Positions 17,780-27,091 are shown, counted from the stretch's first letter. The stretch: DNA of 64,000 nt from Bacillota bacterium (GCA_021769295.1 JAETTD010000002.1:124001-188000), one strand, 5' to 3'. A program made the numbers and translations. The notes: a model not told the origin generated them from the letters alone.

Positions 17780-18162
17780 AAATACTCACCTCTGTACAAA
17801 AGCCCTGTAGGAACTAAATATCTCCATGCACGAGGTGCATATATACTTTGAGAGCTGTTTCCATTTCCATCGGCAGCTCGGCTATAATTAAATTTGCCAA
17901 GACCCACACTCTGTAAATTTACCCCGTTGTCCATGTCGCTTCCTCCGTTTGCATCAAGATATTCAATCTGTGCACAAATAGCCTTCTTGAATCGTTCCTG
18001 CACTTCCTGAGGATATTTTGCAAGGCAGCTTTCTGATATTCGATAAGAACACATTTCTTCCACAATTTCTGTTGCACGCTCAAGGAGACTCGGGAAGTCA
18101 GCATCTGACACCGACTCCCCGTGAAATGTATCTACATAGTAATCTTTGTCTACGAATGACAT
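17776..18162 (-). CDS. Head-tail connector protein (gp6/YqbG-like)
   Basis: A 128-residue, mainly helical protein (LLERATEIVEEMCSYRI, VQERFKKAICAQIEYLD) directly downstream of the major capsid gene. Size, helix pattern and the closing APRAWRYLVPTGLLYRG fit the connector proteins that dock on the portal ring in siphophages. Confidence 0.85.
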   Translation of the reverse strand: MSFVDKDYYVDTFHGESVSDADFPSLLERATEIVEEMCSYRISESCLAKYPQEVQERFKKAICAQIEYLDANGGSDMDNGVNLQSVGLGKFNYSRAADGNGNSSQSIYAPRAWRYLVPTGLLYRGEYL

Positions 18163-18174
18163 AGAATTACCTCC

Positions 18175-19365
18175 TTATTCCTTTGGCAAAATTATATCCT
18201 TAGTCACCGCATCAGACGCAACGGTTACAGTTTCATTAACTGGAAGGTATCCTTTCTTGCTTATCTTAACCGGATACGTTCCTGCTCTCAGGTTAAACTC
18301 GGCTACACCGGTAGAATCTGTCACGATTTTGGCGCCGTTTACATCTACTCTTGCTCCCGGTATTACTACCGCCTCAGCAGAATTATCCTTAACGGTAAAT
18401 GTGACGCTTCGAGTAGTTATCGGTGTGCCCGGTTCAAGATATGCAAATGCACAGCCCGTTCTGTCCTCGTTCATTCTCGTTGCAGGATTTGGCAGTGCCC
18501 AGCCCATTCTAAACACTACTCTGAGAGCAATCATATCCTGCTGCGCAAGGTTATATACAATTTCTTTTGTCTCAGGGTCCTGAATAACTCCCTGATCAAG
18601 AACCTTTACCGTGATATCCTGGCGGATTGCGTAAACCGCCTGCTTGAAATCGCCCACTACGAGCTGCGCAATATTGGGATAAAATGCTCCGTTTTCAGGG
18701 AAAGTAATAGGGGCCCCATCAAGAGAATACTTAGTAGCTTCCTGCATATTGCTCTTAAATATTGGCTGTCCGGTTGTATCCCTTAGTCCTCTGAGCTTAG
18801 ATTTAAAGTTCATAGCGGCTATCGCTCCGGATACGCCGTATCCATCATCCTCTACCTTGGAAAATACTCCTCCGTCACCAAGGATAAGGTCGTAATAGTC
18901 TTTGCCGCTTGCAGATGCCACATTATTCCCTGCCTGTCTTGCAAGCGTAATGATATCCATCTGCCATTCCTTAGGTTTGTTGTCGCCGAAAATAACGGCA
19001 GCATCCACCTTTTGGCCAATTGCCTCATGAACTCTTGGCGTAATCTCTCCCATGATATCAAATTCTGCATCATCAAGAACCGCTTCCGGAATCGGAACAA
19101 TTACCGCCAGTTCTCCGGCAGTGAGATAAACATTGTCCCATGCCTGTCTTGTGGTCTGTTTCATTCCGGTATCACCGTCTACCCAGTATGCGGTAGGCAA
19201 GAAGTCAAGGACCCTTATTCTTGTCTGCTTGCTGGTCATATTAGGCAATTTCTTTGCCATACTCATAAATACCGAATTTTTCGGCGCGTCTTGGAATATA
19301 GTCTGTGCAACCTGTTCCCTTATAATCGCTTCTGCATCCTGTCTGTTTGTAATATTTACTGCCAT
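18175..19365 (-). CDS. Major capsid protein with C-terminal Ig/PEGA-like domain
   Basis: Residues 1 to about 310 have the features of an HK97-fold capsid protein (long N-terminal helix, QAWDNVYLTAGELAVIVPIPE, and the late LRVVFRMGWALPNP). Residues about 318-396 form a separate beta-sandwich-like domain with VIPGARVDVNGAKIVTDSTG and GTYPVKISKKGYLPVNE, typical of PEGA/carboxypeptidase-regulatory domains. Such Ig-like domains are displayed on the capsid surface in other tailed phages and may bind cell-surface carbohydrates. The scaffold gene lies directly upstream. The first two thirds show no N-terminal Prp motif. Confidence 0.9.
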   Translation of the reverse strand: MAVNITNRQDAEAIIREQVAQTIFQDAPKNSVFMSMAKKLPNMTSKQTRIRVLDFLPTAYWVDGDTGMKQTTRQAWDNVYLTAGELAVIVPIPEAVLDDAEFDIMGEITPRVHEAIGQKVDAAVIFGDNKPKEWQMDIITLARQAGNNVASASGKDYYDLILGDGGVFSKVEDDGYGVSGAIAAMNFKSKLRGLRDTTGQPIFKSNMQEATKYSLDGAPITFPENGAFYPNIAQLVVGDFKQAVYAIRQDITVKVLDQGVIQDPETKEIVYNLAQQDMIALRVVFRMGWALPNPATRMNEDRTGCAFAYLEPGTPITTRSVTFTVKDNSAEAVVIPGARVDVNGAKIVTDSTGVAEFNLRAGTYPVKISKKGYLPVNETVTVASDAVTKDIILPKE

Positions 19366-19368
19366 TTT

Positions 19369-19908
19369 TTACTCCTTTCCAAATAGGCTTCTAAGAGCCT
19401 CGTTTGCCTGTGTGTTTTTATCTTCTACATTCGGATTAGGCCCGCCGGTAGTTGAAACCATCCTCGGAATTTTTTTATCCGACTCAAAAAGATAATCACT
19501 CTCTTTCTTCACTGCTTCTACAGCTTTCTGAATGTCTCTTTCTTGATTTTTGCTTGATTTTAACGCCTCAAGGTCTAACTGAGCAATAACAGCTTTAGTG
19601 TTTCTTGCTTTAGATCCAGTAACTATGGAGTTAAGCAGGTCGTCAAAGTCTCTGTCTGCCATTTTCTTTTGGTAAGCAGCATCCTTGTTTCTGAGCTCCG
19701 TTTCAAGCCGGGAAACCTTATTCCGGAGCTGTGCTATATCAACTCCTTCAAAACTTTTCAAAGTAGCCTGTGCTTGGTTTAATTGGCTTCTTAGGTTATC
19801 CCTATCTGTTTTTAACGGATTCAGCTCTTTGCCGTACTCTGCCATTACGTAGTTAATCTGGTCTTGGTTTAATCCTTGCGCTTTCAAGTCTTCTGTTTTT
19901 AATGCCAT
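19369..19908 (-). CDS. Phage scaffold protein (GP20 family)
   Basis: A 179-residue, highly charged, mostly coiled-coil protein, with NLRSQLNQAQATLKSFEGVD and a C-terminal ANEALRSLFGKE that fits capsid-interacting tails of scaffold proteins. It lies three bases upstream of the capsid gene. It directs procapsid assembly and is then lost. A Prp-family protease is encoded just upstream. Confidence 0.9.
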   Translation of the reverse strand: MALKTEDLKAQGLNQDQINYVMAEYGKELNPLKTDRDNLRSQLNQAQATLKSFEGVDIAQLRNKVSRLETELRNKDAAYQKKMADRDFDDLLNSIVTGSKARNTKAVIAQLDLEALKSSKNQERDIQKAVEAVKKESDYLFESDKKIPRMVSTTGGPNPNVEDKNTQANEALRSLFGKE

Positions 19909-19963
19909 TTTTCCTCCTAAGTTGTTTTAAGTGTGTAACTTCCCACTAATGAAGTGGACTATT

Positions 19964-20272
19964 TTAGGTCTCATCCTCTGACCTTATGATTTCCAGATAT
20001 TTTTCGCCATATAAATCGTATATGCCGCAAATACCAATTAAAAAAGAACCTCTCAGCAGATGGCCTTTCTCTGATAGGTTCTCAAAATGTATATCGTAAT
20101 GCCCGCTTGTAAAGCTACCCATAATCTTATCTTTTGTAAGCTTCTCTATCGAAGCTACAAAAGTCTGCGCAAGTATCGATACAGCGGCACAAACAATATC
20201 TTGTCCCGATGGCGCATAACCGGCATGACCGGTTATCTCTATGCCATTATCCTTGACTATTATCTTTATCAT
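19964..20272 (-). CDS. Prp-family cysteine protease
   Basis: A 102-residue protein with the full family signature ITGHAGYAPSGQDIVCAAVS, where the His of GHA and the Cys of IVCA form the catalytic pair. In Firmicutes Prp removes the N-terminal extension of ribosomal protein L27, and in Staphylococcus phages 80alpha and phi11 the host enzyme also cuts capsid and scaffold proteins. Here a copy is encoded inside the head operon, between minor capsid and scaffold genes. The tail tube protein carries a matching motif at its start. It lacks its own strong ribosome site and overlaps the upstream gene by 26 bp. Confidence 0.85.
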   Translation of the reverse strand: MIKIIVKDNGIEITGHAGYAPSGQDIVCAAVSILAQTFVASIEKLTKDKIMGSFTSGHYDIHFENLSEKGHLLRGSFLIGICGIYDLYGEKYLEIIRSEDET

Positions 20273-20444
20273 TTTTATGTTTGGATTCTTTTATTACTTC
20301 AAGTTTGACCGGTTCGGCATATCTTCCTCCTTCTACAGATAGAATCTCCTTTGCTCTATCATCAGCAAACTCAAGCACCATATTAGGCAAGTATTCACTA
20401 CCATTCTTTGAATCCCTACATCTTTCTTTAAATCTTAAAAACAT
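20247..20444 (-). CDS. Small hypothetical phage protein
   Basis: A 65-residue charged protein with a strong AAGGAGGT site before the ATG at 20444. It overlaps the Prp-like gene by 26 bp and is probably needed for its translation. Residues YLPNMVLEFADDRAKEILS and a Lys-rich tail suggest a small soluble protein. No family recognised. Confidence 0.65.
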   Translation of the reverse strand: MFLRFKERCRDSKNGSEYLPNMVLEFADDRAKEILSVEGGRYAEPVKLEVIKESKHKNDKDNSQG

Positions 20445-20469
20445 ATATTTACCTCCTTTTTTGCTTAAT

Positions 20470-20498
20470 AAAAGACCAGCTATATTGGCTGGTCTTTT
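20470..20498 (-). terminator. Internal hairpin (partial terminator) in the head operon
   Basis: An 11-bp stem AAAAGACCAGC/GCTGGTCTTTT with a 7-base loop, followed on the minus strand by ATTAAGC. It lies between the minor capsid block and the Prp-scaffold-capsid block, so it could lower or adjust expression rather than end the operon. The U-run within the stem end is four bases. Confidence 0.55.
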
Positions 20499-20528
20499 GC
20501 TTTATATGCAATTCTAATTAGTAACTCA

Positions 20529-20732
20529 TTATATCCTGCCTTCTGGAATTTTCATTGGAACAAAGCCCTCATTAGTTCCATGTTCAAGACAATAGGCGGT
20601 GTACCTCTGCTCCTCCTGCTCAAGCTCATAGTCTGTCATCCCATCAACAAAGTATGGATTTTCCGCCAGTGAACCAACGTCCCACGTCCTTAATACCATT
20701 TTTTTTCTATATTCTATAGTATATTTACCCAT
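20529..20732 (-). CDS. Small hypothetical protein after the minor capsid gene
   Basis: A 67-residue protein. I use the ATG at 20732 (MGKYTIEYRKK), which follows AGGAG and starts one base after the upstream stop. A longer frame would overlap the upstream gene by 59 bases. Its sequence is rich in Tyr and Glu (DGMTDYELEQEEQRY). No family recognised. Its place directly after a capsid protein with an extra C-terminal domain is where an immunity protein would be expected, but nothing else supports that. Confidence 0.65.
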   Translation of the reverse strand: MGKYTIEYRKKMVLRTWDVGSLAENPYFVDGMTDYELEQEEQRYTAYCLEHGTNEGFVPMKIPEGRI

Positions 20733-20733
20733 T

Positions 20734-22572
20734 TTAGATCTCCTGTATATAATATTGTCCATACTTCTTAACCAATCTTGAACAAACTTCATTTTCTATA
20801 AGGCGAGAATACTCAAAGTACGGCAGTTCTCCTTCTCTTACTAAAGCATATTCATTTTTGAAATTTGGCTTAACAATTTTTTCAATATCATTATACTCTT
20901 TCCATAGATCCAATTCAACCTTTTTAGGTATAACTCCCACATATACTTTACCGTTATTTCCAGAGCCTATCATAATTTCTATTTTTTCAGACAACAAAGT
21001 AGCTATGTTTTCTTTGGATAACCCGTCTCCGTCTGGATGATTATGTATAAAGGCATATCTTCCTCTGTTTTCTTTTATGAAATCTCTATAATTTTTACCA
21101 CCAACAAAGCCGATTCCCCCATCCTCCTTAAAGACAACTTTTCCAGAATCCAAGTCAATCAGATGAAGAACCTCTTTTCCTGTCTCGCCACCGCCGTATA
21201 CGACTTTTCTGCAAGAATCCGAAATCACATCGTTAATTTCTTTATTATATCCGGGAACCTTAACTTTAAAAGTAGCTTCTTTCCGTATAGGTAGAACCTT
21301 GCCCGTGATTTCGTGTGCAGCGCTGGCGCTTTTCGCCTTTCTGTTAGCAGAAATTACCTTAACAGATGCAGTCTTATCAAATCCCACAACCTGTTCTCTG
21401 TCTCTGCGTCTGTGCAGGTTTTGATTTCCGTCAACATAATTTTTAAGCTTAGCTTCTTTATTTTTCAATTTTATGGATGCCTTTTCAAACGCCTCTTTAT
21501 CACCCAACTCTTTATAAAGCATACACTCTCGCTTTTGTGCTCTTACATCACGTTCAAGAGCACGCTGAATCTGAGTTTGTTTATATAACTTGTCATTCGC
21601 ATCATAATCATCTGTAGGAAAATATCTTTGTATATTTACTCCCGGCATAAATGGATGTTTATGGTGTCTGCAATTTATTCCAAGGATACCGTCAGGCTCG
21701 CCGTAACTTGAAGATTTCCACGGATAATATGTTATTTTGCGTCCGTTCAAATCTTCTGTTACCCCGCTGCTGTTATTAAGGTCAAATATTTTGCCCTGGT
21801 CGTGAGCGCATTTTGTTCTTGCTCCGGAATGAGAATCTATTGATATAAGGTTTATTCCAAAATCCTTGCATCGTGCAGTTTGCATTTCCTCTGCTGTTTG
21901 TCTGGCGGTGTTACGCATTGCCATGTTGACATATGCTTCAGGAGTCCATTCTCTACCTGCCTTATCCACAAATGCGGGTATTCCTCTGCGGTTAAATGCT
22001 TCTATGCACTTTCTGAGAGCCTGCTGTCTTGACTCAGCTCCTATTATGGACGCAGTAGCATGTTTACCCAGTATATCTAAAAAATCCTGCTTATCGGCGA
22101 TTTCTTTTGCTTCATAAACTATAGATCTAACCGCCCCTTTATATGCTTCCTTCGCATTATAAAGCATGGTAGTATTGCAAATATTGATAGTATTCTTGGC
22201 CTGCTTGTGCAGCATTTCCATAGCTTGGCTCACATTTTTACTTCTTGCTATATCTACCGCTTCGCCAAGTAGACCCCTTTTTACAGCTTTAGCAAAACCC
22301 GGTTCTAATGCAGACAGCGCCTCATCAGCTTTTTCCTCAAGCATTCTTTCAGCAGCGTTTGCGCTTATCCCTGCCATTTTGGAAATTATTTTTACATTTT
22401 CCTTGTTTAGTTTTCCAACTTCAGCCAGCTTTTGTGTAAGCCAGCGGTCAGAATCAATAGCCTGTCCATAATCTTTCAGATGCTTTGCTATATTTTGCAT
22501 AAGCATAACTTCCAAATCGATAAAAGTACTATCAATCTTCTCTGCCGCCTGTTGGTTTTCCAGTAGGTTCAT
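20734..22572 (-). CDS. Phage minor capsid protein with C-terminal HxHP (JAMM-like) domain
   Basis: Residues 1 to about 330 match phage minor capsid protein 2/MuF-like proteins, which are packed in the head with the portal and can enter the cell with the DNA. They include WTPEAYVNMAMRNTARQTA, the cysteine/histidine pairs KCAHDQGKIF and GINCRHHKHPF. After a charged linker, residues about 400-612 form an extra domain with AFIHNHPDGDGLSKEN (His510, His512) and a preceding KEVLHLIDLD strand. This resembles a JAMM/RadC-type metal site, but the spacing to the Ser is one residue short and the usual Asp is Asn. It could be a virion-borne effector. It overlaps the portal gene by 41 bp. Confidence 0.8.
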   Translation of the reverse strand: MNLLENQQAAEKIDSTFIDLEVMLMQNIAKHLKDYGQAIDSDRWLTQKLAEVGKLNKENVKIISKMAGISANAAERMLEEKADEALSALEPGFAKAVKRGLLGEAVDIARSKNVSQAMEMLHKQAKNTINICNTTMLYNAKEAYKGAVRSIVYEAKEIADKQDFLDILGKHATASIIGAESRQQALRKCIEAFNRRGIPAFVDKAGREWTPEAYVNMAMRNTARQTAEEMQTARCKDFGINLISIDSHSGARTKCAHDQGKIFDLNNSSGVTEDLNGRKITYYPWKSSSYGEPDGILGINCRHHKHPFMPGVNIQRYFPTDDYDANDKLYKQTQIQRALERDVRAQKRECMLYKELGDKEAFEKASIKLKNKEAKLKNYVDGNQNLHRRRDREQVVGFDKTASVKVISANRKAKSASAAHEITGKVLPIRKEATFKVKVPGYNKEINDVISDSCRKVVYGGGETGKEVLHLIDLDSGKVVFKEDGGIGFVGGKNYRDFIKENRGRYAFIHNHPDGDGLSKENIATLLSEKIEIMIGSGNNGKVYVGVIPKKVELDLWKEYNDIEKIVKPNFKNEYALVREGELPYFEYSRLIENEVCSRLVKKYGQYYIQEI

Positions 22573-23995
22573 TCATTTCTTCCTCTTTATCGTTATCTCC
22601 AATCCAGTCAATATCTTGTCCGGTTATATTGCTCTCTTTTAAAATGCGTTCCAGCTCTCTTTGGGCTTCTTCTTCAGTGCACTTGTTAATTTCCATTATT
22701 GCGGTAACCTTTGAACGAAGTTCTGCCTGTGTGAGTTTTATATTTTTATCTATTATGGCATCTGTATCACGCACAATCGAATCATCCCATGCAAAGGTCA
22801 TGACGTAGTCGCCTGACGGTGCAAGGTTATACACTGAAGCGTAGAAGTCTATACCATACACCAAATCCTCAAGCGCCTTTTGCAATGCCATCTGGGAATC
22901 CGAAACCATTTGGTAAGACCTTTGCTTGCTTGTCTTTATTTCCTCTGCAGTCTTATCAACATTATTAGGGTCCGACAAAGTACCATACGCCAAGCAGCAA
23001 GCAAATTCTATGAGTCTAAGCTGATTATTCAGCCCATTAAAATACGACTGGTCTCTTATCTCCGGTGAATATGAGTCAAGCAGGGGCTTATCGGCTGCTC
23101 CAGCATTATATTCAATCTCCCTGTATAGTCTTTCCTTACCCTTAGGGTATTCAAACTTTTGCGTATGCGGATTCATTTTTAAAAGGCTTTGTGCTATATG
23201 CACAGCAGCCTCCTTAGACTCAAACTCCCAATTTATCTGGGAGTACCTTTTATCTGCTTCTTTTATAAGTTCTATTGCCCTGGAATATACTGAAACTCCA
23301 AGCGGACTATCCGAGTCATCCGCATTTGCAAGAGGTACTTTAAAATAACCAAACGGAAGATGCTCCACATTTTCAAATGATATAAATGGTGTCAGCTCTA
23401 CCCACCTGTCCACTGTCCCTATTCCTATTTCGCTCCCAAGAGAATAATCATTTGTACTTAAGAATGCTCTGTTTTTTATTGTGAGCGTACCATTTTCAAT
23501 CTCGTGTATTTCTATTCTGGAGTATATCTTACTTCCTTTTCGGAATTGCTCAAGGAAAGCGCATTGAGATATATTCCCTGAGTTATCAAAAGAGATAGGG
23601 AAAAAACAATCTGCCTGGATAACCTGAACTTCTACGCCTGACATCACAGGGTACGGTTTAAAAATCAAACCGCCCTTTGCACAGCCATATTCCACTCTCC
23701 CCTTAAGGTTTGCAATCGTTTTCTGATACACCCCATTTATGAAATCAGCTCGCTTGCTGCCTTTGCATTCGCTTTTATGCTCAAGGGTGATAAGTCTTGC
23801 AAGCTCAGCTGCAATCATCGCAGGAAGCCCTATCGGCGTAACGGTATTGCTTCTCCAAAATGGCCTATTTTCGTACATACTTGACCATAGTTCAATTTGC
23901 CTTGCCATTTTGGGAGACATGCAAAAATCTATATTGGCTTCCGAACTGCTATTCATCACCTTTTGTATCATTTGTAGCATTTTAGAATACTTCAC
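22532..23995 (-). CDS. Phage portal protein
   Basis: The 487-residue protein fits the SPP1-gp6/Gp6-like portal family by length, by the central SPLGVSVYSRAIELIKEADKR helix, and by the late YGTLSDPNNVDKTAEEIK segment. Twelve subunits form the ring through which DNA enters and leaves the head. The acidic C-terminus is in the overlap with the minor capsid gene. It sits directly after the large terminase. Confidence 0.92.
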   Translation of the reverse strand: MKYSKMLQMIQKVMNSSSEANIDFCMSPKMARQIELWSSMYENRPFWRSNTVTPIGLPAMIAAELARLITLEHKSECKGSKRADFINGVYQKTIANLKGRVEYGCAKGGLIFKPYPVMSGVEVQVIQADCFFPISFDNSGNISQCAFLEQFRKGSKIYSRIEIHEIENGTLTIKNRAFLSTNDYSLGSEIGIGTVDRWVELTPFISFENVEHLPFGYFKVPLANADDSDSPLGVSVYSRAIELIKEADKRYSQINWEFESKEAAVHIAQSLLKMNPHTQKFEYPKGKERLYREIEYNAGAADKPLLDSYSPEIRDQSYFNGLNNQLRLIEFACCLAYGTLSDPNNVDKTAEEIKTSKQRSYQMVSDSQMALQKALEDLVYGIDFYASVYNLAPSGDYVMTFAWDDSIVRDTDAIIDKNIKLTQAELRSKVTAIMEINKCTEEEAQRELERILKESNITGQDIDWIGDNDKEEEMNEPTGKPTGGRED

Positions 23996-24005
23996 TTTGT
24001 CACCT

Positions 24006-25358
24006 CTATCCGTATTTTATCAATTTGCTTATGTATCTCTCAAAAGTATATTCAAAACTATCCAAACTATCTATATCGCTTGTCCCGTCATCAAGCCTTT
24101 CATTTTTTACCAAGTTTTTTGGATTCCATACAGCTGTGCACAGTGCATTAACAAGACTGCTGCATTCGTCTTTCACATAATAAAAACGCCCCTGAGCCAT
24201 TAGTATTGCCGTGGCGTCTATCCTATCGTTTATGCTTGTTTTTAATGCATTGTCCACACGAACCCAGCCGAGTCCATGCCTGCGAAGGCTGCTTCTTATT
24301 CCTGCAATGAGTGTTTGTGCTTCACTATCTGCATACACAACGTTTATAAAGCCGTAGTTATTTATAATTTTTTGCGCAAAGTTGCAAAATCTCTTACCCA
24401 ATTCCTCAGGGTCTATTTCGTCTATGCTACAGTCAATCCATTCCGATGCCAGAGCAATAACTTTGTTATAATTTCTTGTAATAGCTGTAGCCGTAAAGGA
24501 ATGCCCTGAACCATTTCCGCCAAAGTCAATGCCGAGAATTATCTCCACTATATCTGTTGGTTTACTATCTACCCTGTAAGTAAAAAGTTTGGCATTGGTA
24601 TCGTCAGCAAACCTGCGATAGATAAGTCCGTTTGCTACCACACGCATTCCCTTAATATCCCTCAAATACCAAATACTGTTCTTATCATATCGGCTTTCTA
24701 TCTCAAAAAGTCTCTCTTTTGTTATGTTTATATTATCGTATATGGTGCAGTGCATGTAATTATATCCTCCGGGAAACTCACCTGCTTCGTTTTGTACCAT
24801 ATACCGGTCTATATATTCCGCATAAATCGGTGCTTTTGGGTTATCTGGGTTCAAATCCCAAAACACTTTTAACCTTTTGGCTGCCAGCTGCCGGTTAAAT
24901 GCCTCTTTAATCGTTTTATCATGATGCAAGTTGATTTCCGTAGCTATCCACATGCCATAAGAATTGCCTCGTATTTTCTTATAGCTGTCCTCCTTTGCAC
25001 CGCCCGCAAAGATAACTATCCTTTGCCTATTTCTCGTGCTTGGCCCCTTTATGAACAAGGCCTCATTTCCTTTATATTTTCCCCAGTGGCACTGGCCGCG
25101 AAATATCCATTCAAGGCCGAATCCGTTCGCATCCCCTATATTCATTTTGGCATTTGCCATAGTTGAGCCTGTTGCAAGGTGGATTCTGTCCGGGGTAGTC
25201 CTGAGTTCATAGGCAAAAGCAAATACATTATCTATTGTTTTACCTGCTCTTACTGCACCTTCGGCCACATTATATGCTGATTCAGCGCATTTTCTTATAT
25301 AATCCTTATGCTTTTCTGAAAAGTTAAAAGGTATCGTTTTTCGCTTATTTGTTGCCAT
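24006..25358 (-). CDS. Terminase large subunit (PBSX family)
   Basis: This ATPase-nuclease packages DNA into the procapsid. The 450-residue protein has the Walker A motif EGAVRAGKT near residue 33, a Walker B-like MWIATEINL, and nuclease-domain acidic residues in [14 protein letters not shown] and [11 protein letters not shown]. These are the features of PBSX-type TerL, usually linked with headful or cohesive-end packaging in Gram-positive phages. It overlaps the small subunit gene by 14 bp. Confidence 0.94.
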   Translation of the reverse strand: MATNKRKTIPFNFSEKHKDYIRKCAESAYNVAEGAVRAGKTIDNVFAFAYELRTTPDRIHLATGSTMANAKMNIGDANGFGLEWIFRGQCHWGKYKGNEALFIKGPSTRNRQRIVIFAGGAKEDSYKKIRGNSYGMWIATEINLHHDKTIKEAFNRQLAAKRLKVFWDLNPDNPKAPIYAEYIDRYMVQNEAGEFPGGYNYMHCTIYDNINITKERLFEIESRYDKNSIWYLRDIKGMRVVANGLIYRRFADDTNAKLFTYRVDSKPTDIVEIILGIDFGGNGSGHSFTATAITRNYNKVIALASEWIDCSIDEIDPEELGKRFCNFAQKIINNYGFINVVYADSEAQTLIAGIRSSLRRHGLGWVRVDNALKTSINDRIDATAILMAQGRFYYVKDECSSLVNALCTAVWNPKNLVKNERLDDGTSDIDSLDSFEYTFERYISKLIKYG

Positions 25359-26199
25359 AGATATCGTCCTCTATATCTGACAAATCTTCTATTTCTTGGC
25401 CGCCTCCCATGAGTTTATCGGTCTGAGCCTTAATATATGCCACCCGTGCTGCTTGCTCTGGTGTTGCCATATCTATGTGTTCGGCGAGCCAGTTAAGTGC
25501 CTTCATACGATCCATAAGTTTTACACTTGCCCCGTCTTTTCCTTGTTTCACTTCACTGATTAAAGTGCCATCCACTTTTTCAGAATCTTTAAACTTTACG
25601 ACATTTATTTCCTTTGTCAGTGTTTTCTTATTACCTGTAGACTCGTCCTTTATCTGCACCGGCCCATACATTGCCATTACTGGAACCTCTTCTCGTCCAA
25701 AGCACACATAATCCGTTATATCCGAAAATGCAATATCTATATATTTCTGAAATATATCCTCTGGCTCAAGCAGCGCCTTGTTCATTTTTGCTTGCTTTAG
25801 TCTTGCAATCTCATCTTTAACCGCTTGCTTTTTCATAATATTGCATCCCATAACCATTGCTGACTCATATTTCACGTTAGGATGCACTTTCCAATAAGCT
25901 TTGGTCGCATTAAATGTTTTTATATAATATAAACAAAACAGCTGTTCATCGTCTGTCAAAGTATCATTACTGATTATATCATTGACAGTCTCTGCAGCTG
26001 CTTCCTTCTTCAACTTCTTCTCAATTTTTTGTGTGCGTACTTTTTTGTTTTTTGTGTGCACACTTTTTTTGTCCCAGCCGTACCTTGTTTTCCAAGATTT
26101 CACGGTATTAAGAGATACGTTATATTTATCCGCTATCTCTTTGTACTTCATTCCTCTCAAATAGTCTTGCTCGGCCAATTCATATTTTTTTAAGTCCAC
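25345..26199 (-). CDS. Terminase small subunit
   Basis: A 284-residue protein that recognises the packaging site. Its N-terminus is a helix-turn-helix ([23 protein letters not shown]) followed by a basic linker, then the Terminase_2 domain with [20 protein letters not shown]. It starts with GTG after GGAAGGTGGTG. It is the first late gene after the DUF2335 cassette terminator; I see no clear promoter in the 36 bases between them. Confidence 0.92.
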   Translation of the reverse strand: MDLKKYELAEQDYLRGMKYKEIADKYNVSLNTVKSWKTRYGWDKKSVHTKNKKVRTQKIEKKLKKEAAAETVNDIISNDTLTDDEQLFCLYYIKTFNATKAYWKVHPNVKYESAMVMGCNIMKKQAVKDEIARLKQAKMNKALLEPEDIFQKYIDIAFSDITDYVCFGREEVPVMAMYGPVQIKDESTGNKKTLTKEINVVKFKDSEKVDGTLISEVKQGKDGASVKLMDRMKALNWLAEHIDMATPEQAARVAYIKAQTDKLMGGGQEIEDLSDIEDDIYGNK

Positions 26200-26235
26200 G
26201 TCACCACCTTCCTTTACGGTTTATTGTATAAAAAG

Positions 26236-26256
26236 ACTCCGGCTGGATGCCGGAGT
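26236..26256 (-). terminator. Terminator of the DUF2335 cassette
   Basis: An 8-bp perfect stem ACTCCGGC/GCCGGAGT with a 5-base loop, followed on the minus strand by CTTTTTATAC. It is a canonical intrinsic terminator directly after the DUF2335 gene. Confidence 0.85.
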
Positions 26257-26267
26257 ATGTTTTGGAG

Positions 26268-26819
26268 TTATTCTTTTTTATCCATTTTCCAAGTTGCCTT
26301 GGTTCCTTTCAAAAACGTTCCTAAAATTCCCGCCAATCCTCCGCCTGTTATGATGAGTCCCGCAACGGTCCCCATAAATGCAGGAATTTTCACTATAACT
26401 ACTATGCCACCAATAACACAAGTCATTCCCAAAATAAATGCAAATATAATTCCCAGCAAGCTATCCCTTGCATCAGTCTTGATACATCTGTCATCAACAG
26501 TATGTCTGTGAACAGCTTCTTCCTCTGCCATTGAAAGAATCCTATCCGCTGCACCTGGTAAAATGTCTTCATAACCTTGCATAATTTTGGGATGTGGAAT
26601 GGGCCCGCTGTAGTTCTCTTGCGCTAAAAATGCCTTAAGAACAATTTCTTTTTGCTCATGGTCTAACCCAGCTTTGTCCAATTCTCGTTCTAATGCCAAT
26701 GTTAAATCTGGTGTCAAATCTGCTTTACCATTTTCTTCTACTGCTTCTGAACCGAGTTCATCTTTCACAGTTTTTTGGCTCGTATCTACGTTCTGCTGCT
26801 GTAATGTATTTTCCGACAT
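26268..26819 (-). CDS. DUF2335 membrane protein (prophage cargo)
   Basis: A 183-residue protein with the DUF2335 features: an acidic N-terminus, the motif PIPHPKIMQGYEDILPGAADRI, AEEEAVHRHTVDD, and two membrane segments at about residues 120-140 and 147-165. The family is common in prophages and genomic islands and has no established function. With its own promoter and terminator and a small upstream partner, it fits a moron expressed in the lysogen. Superinfection exclusion is a possible but untested role. Confidence 0.85.
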   Translation of the reverse strand: MSENTLQQQNVDTSQKTVKDELGSEAVEENGKADLTPDLTLALERELDKAGLDHEQKEIVLKAFLAQENYSGPIPHPKIMQGYEDILPGAADRILSMAEEEAVHRHTVDDRCIKTDARDSLLGIIFAFILGMTCVIGGIVVIVKIPAFMGTVAGLIITGGGLAGILGTFLKGTKATWKMDKKE

Positions 26820-26943
26820 TTTCCCAATCCTTCATCATTGCATCATAGTCATTAACTCTTTTTGTAATATTTAAAATGCTTTTATTCTTTCCGCCTAAAT
26901 CAAAGACTCTGCAAAAGCCTCTTTCGAAACTGCTCATCTTCAT
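26758..26943 (-). CDS. Small hypothetical protein paired with DUF2335
   Basis: A 61-residue protein starting after AAAGGAGAACGAAG and overlapping the DUF2335 gene by 62 bp. It has FERGFCRVFDLGGKNKS and a Tyr/Asp/Lys-rich middle. The good ribosome site, the promoter just upstream and the overlap suggest that it is real and co-translated with the membrane protein. No family recognised. Confidence 0.6.
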   Translation of the reverse strand: MKMSSFERGFCRVFDLGGKNKSILNITKRVNDYDAMMKDWENVGKYITAAERRYEPKNCER

Positions 26944-26992
26944 CTTCGTTCTCCTTTTTTCAACTCACAGTTGCTAAACACATGCATGATAT

Positions 26993-27020
26993 ATTATATC
27001 ATGTAAGTACAAAAAGGCAA
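26993..27020 (-). promoter_or_regulatory. Promoter of the DUF2335 cassette
   Basis: On the minus strand TTGCCT (complement 27015-27020) and TATAAT (complement 26993-26998) are 16 bases apart. It is a near-consensus sigma-70 promoter between the early-operon terminator and the 61-residue gene, so it should be active in the lysogen. Confidence 0.65.
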
Positions 27021-27091
27021 CTAAAACAAAGTAATTTATGCTGCCCTTGCAAAATATCCCCTTTTGGTATGTTAGCATATTTGCCAACACA

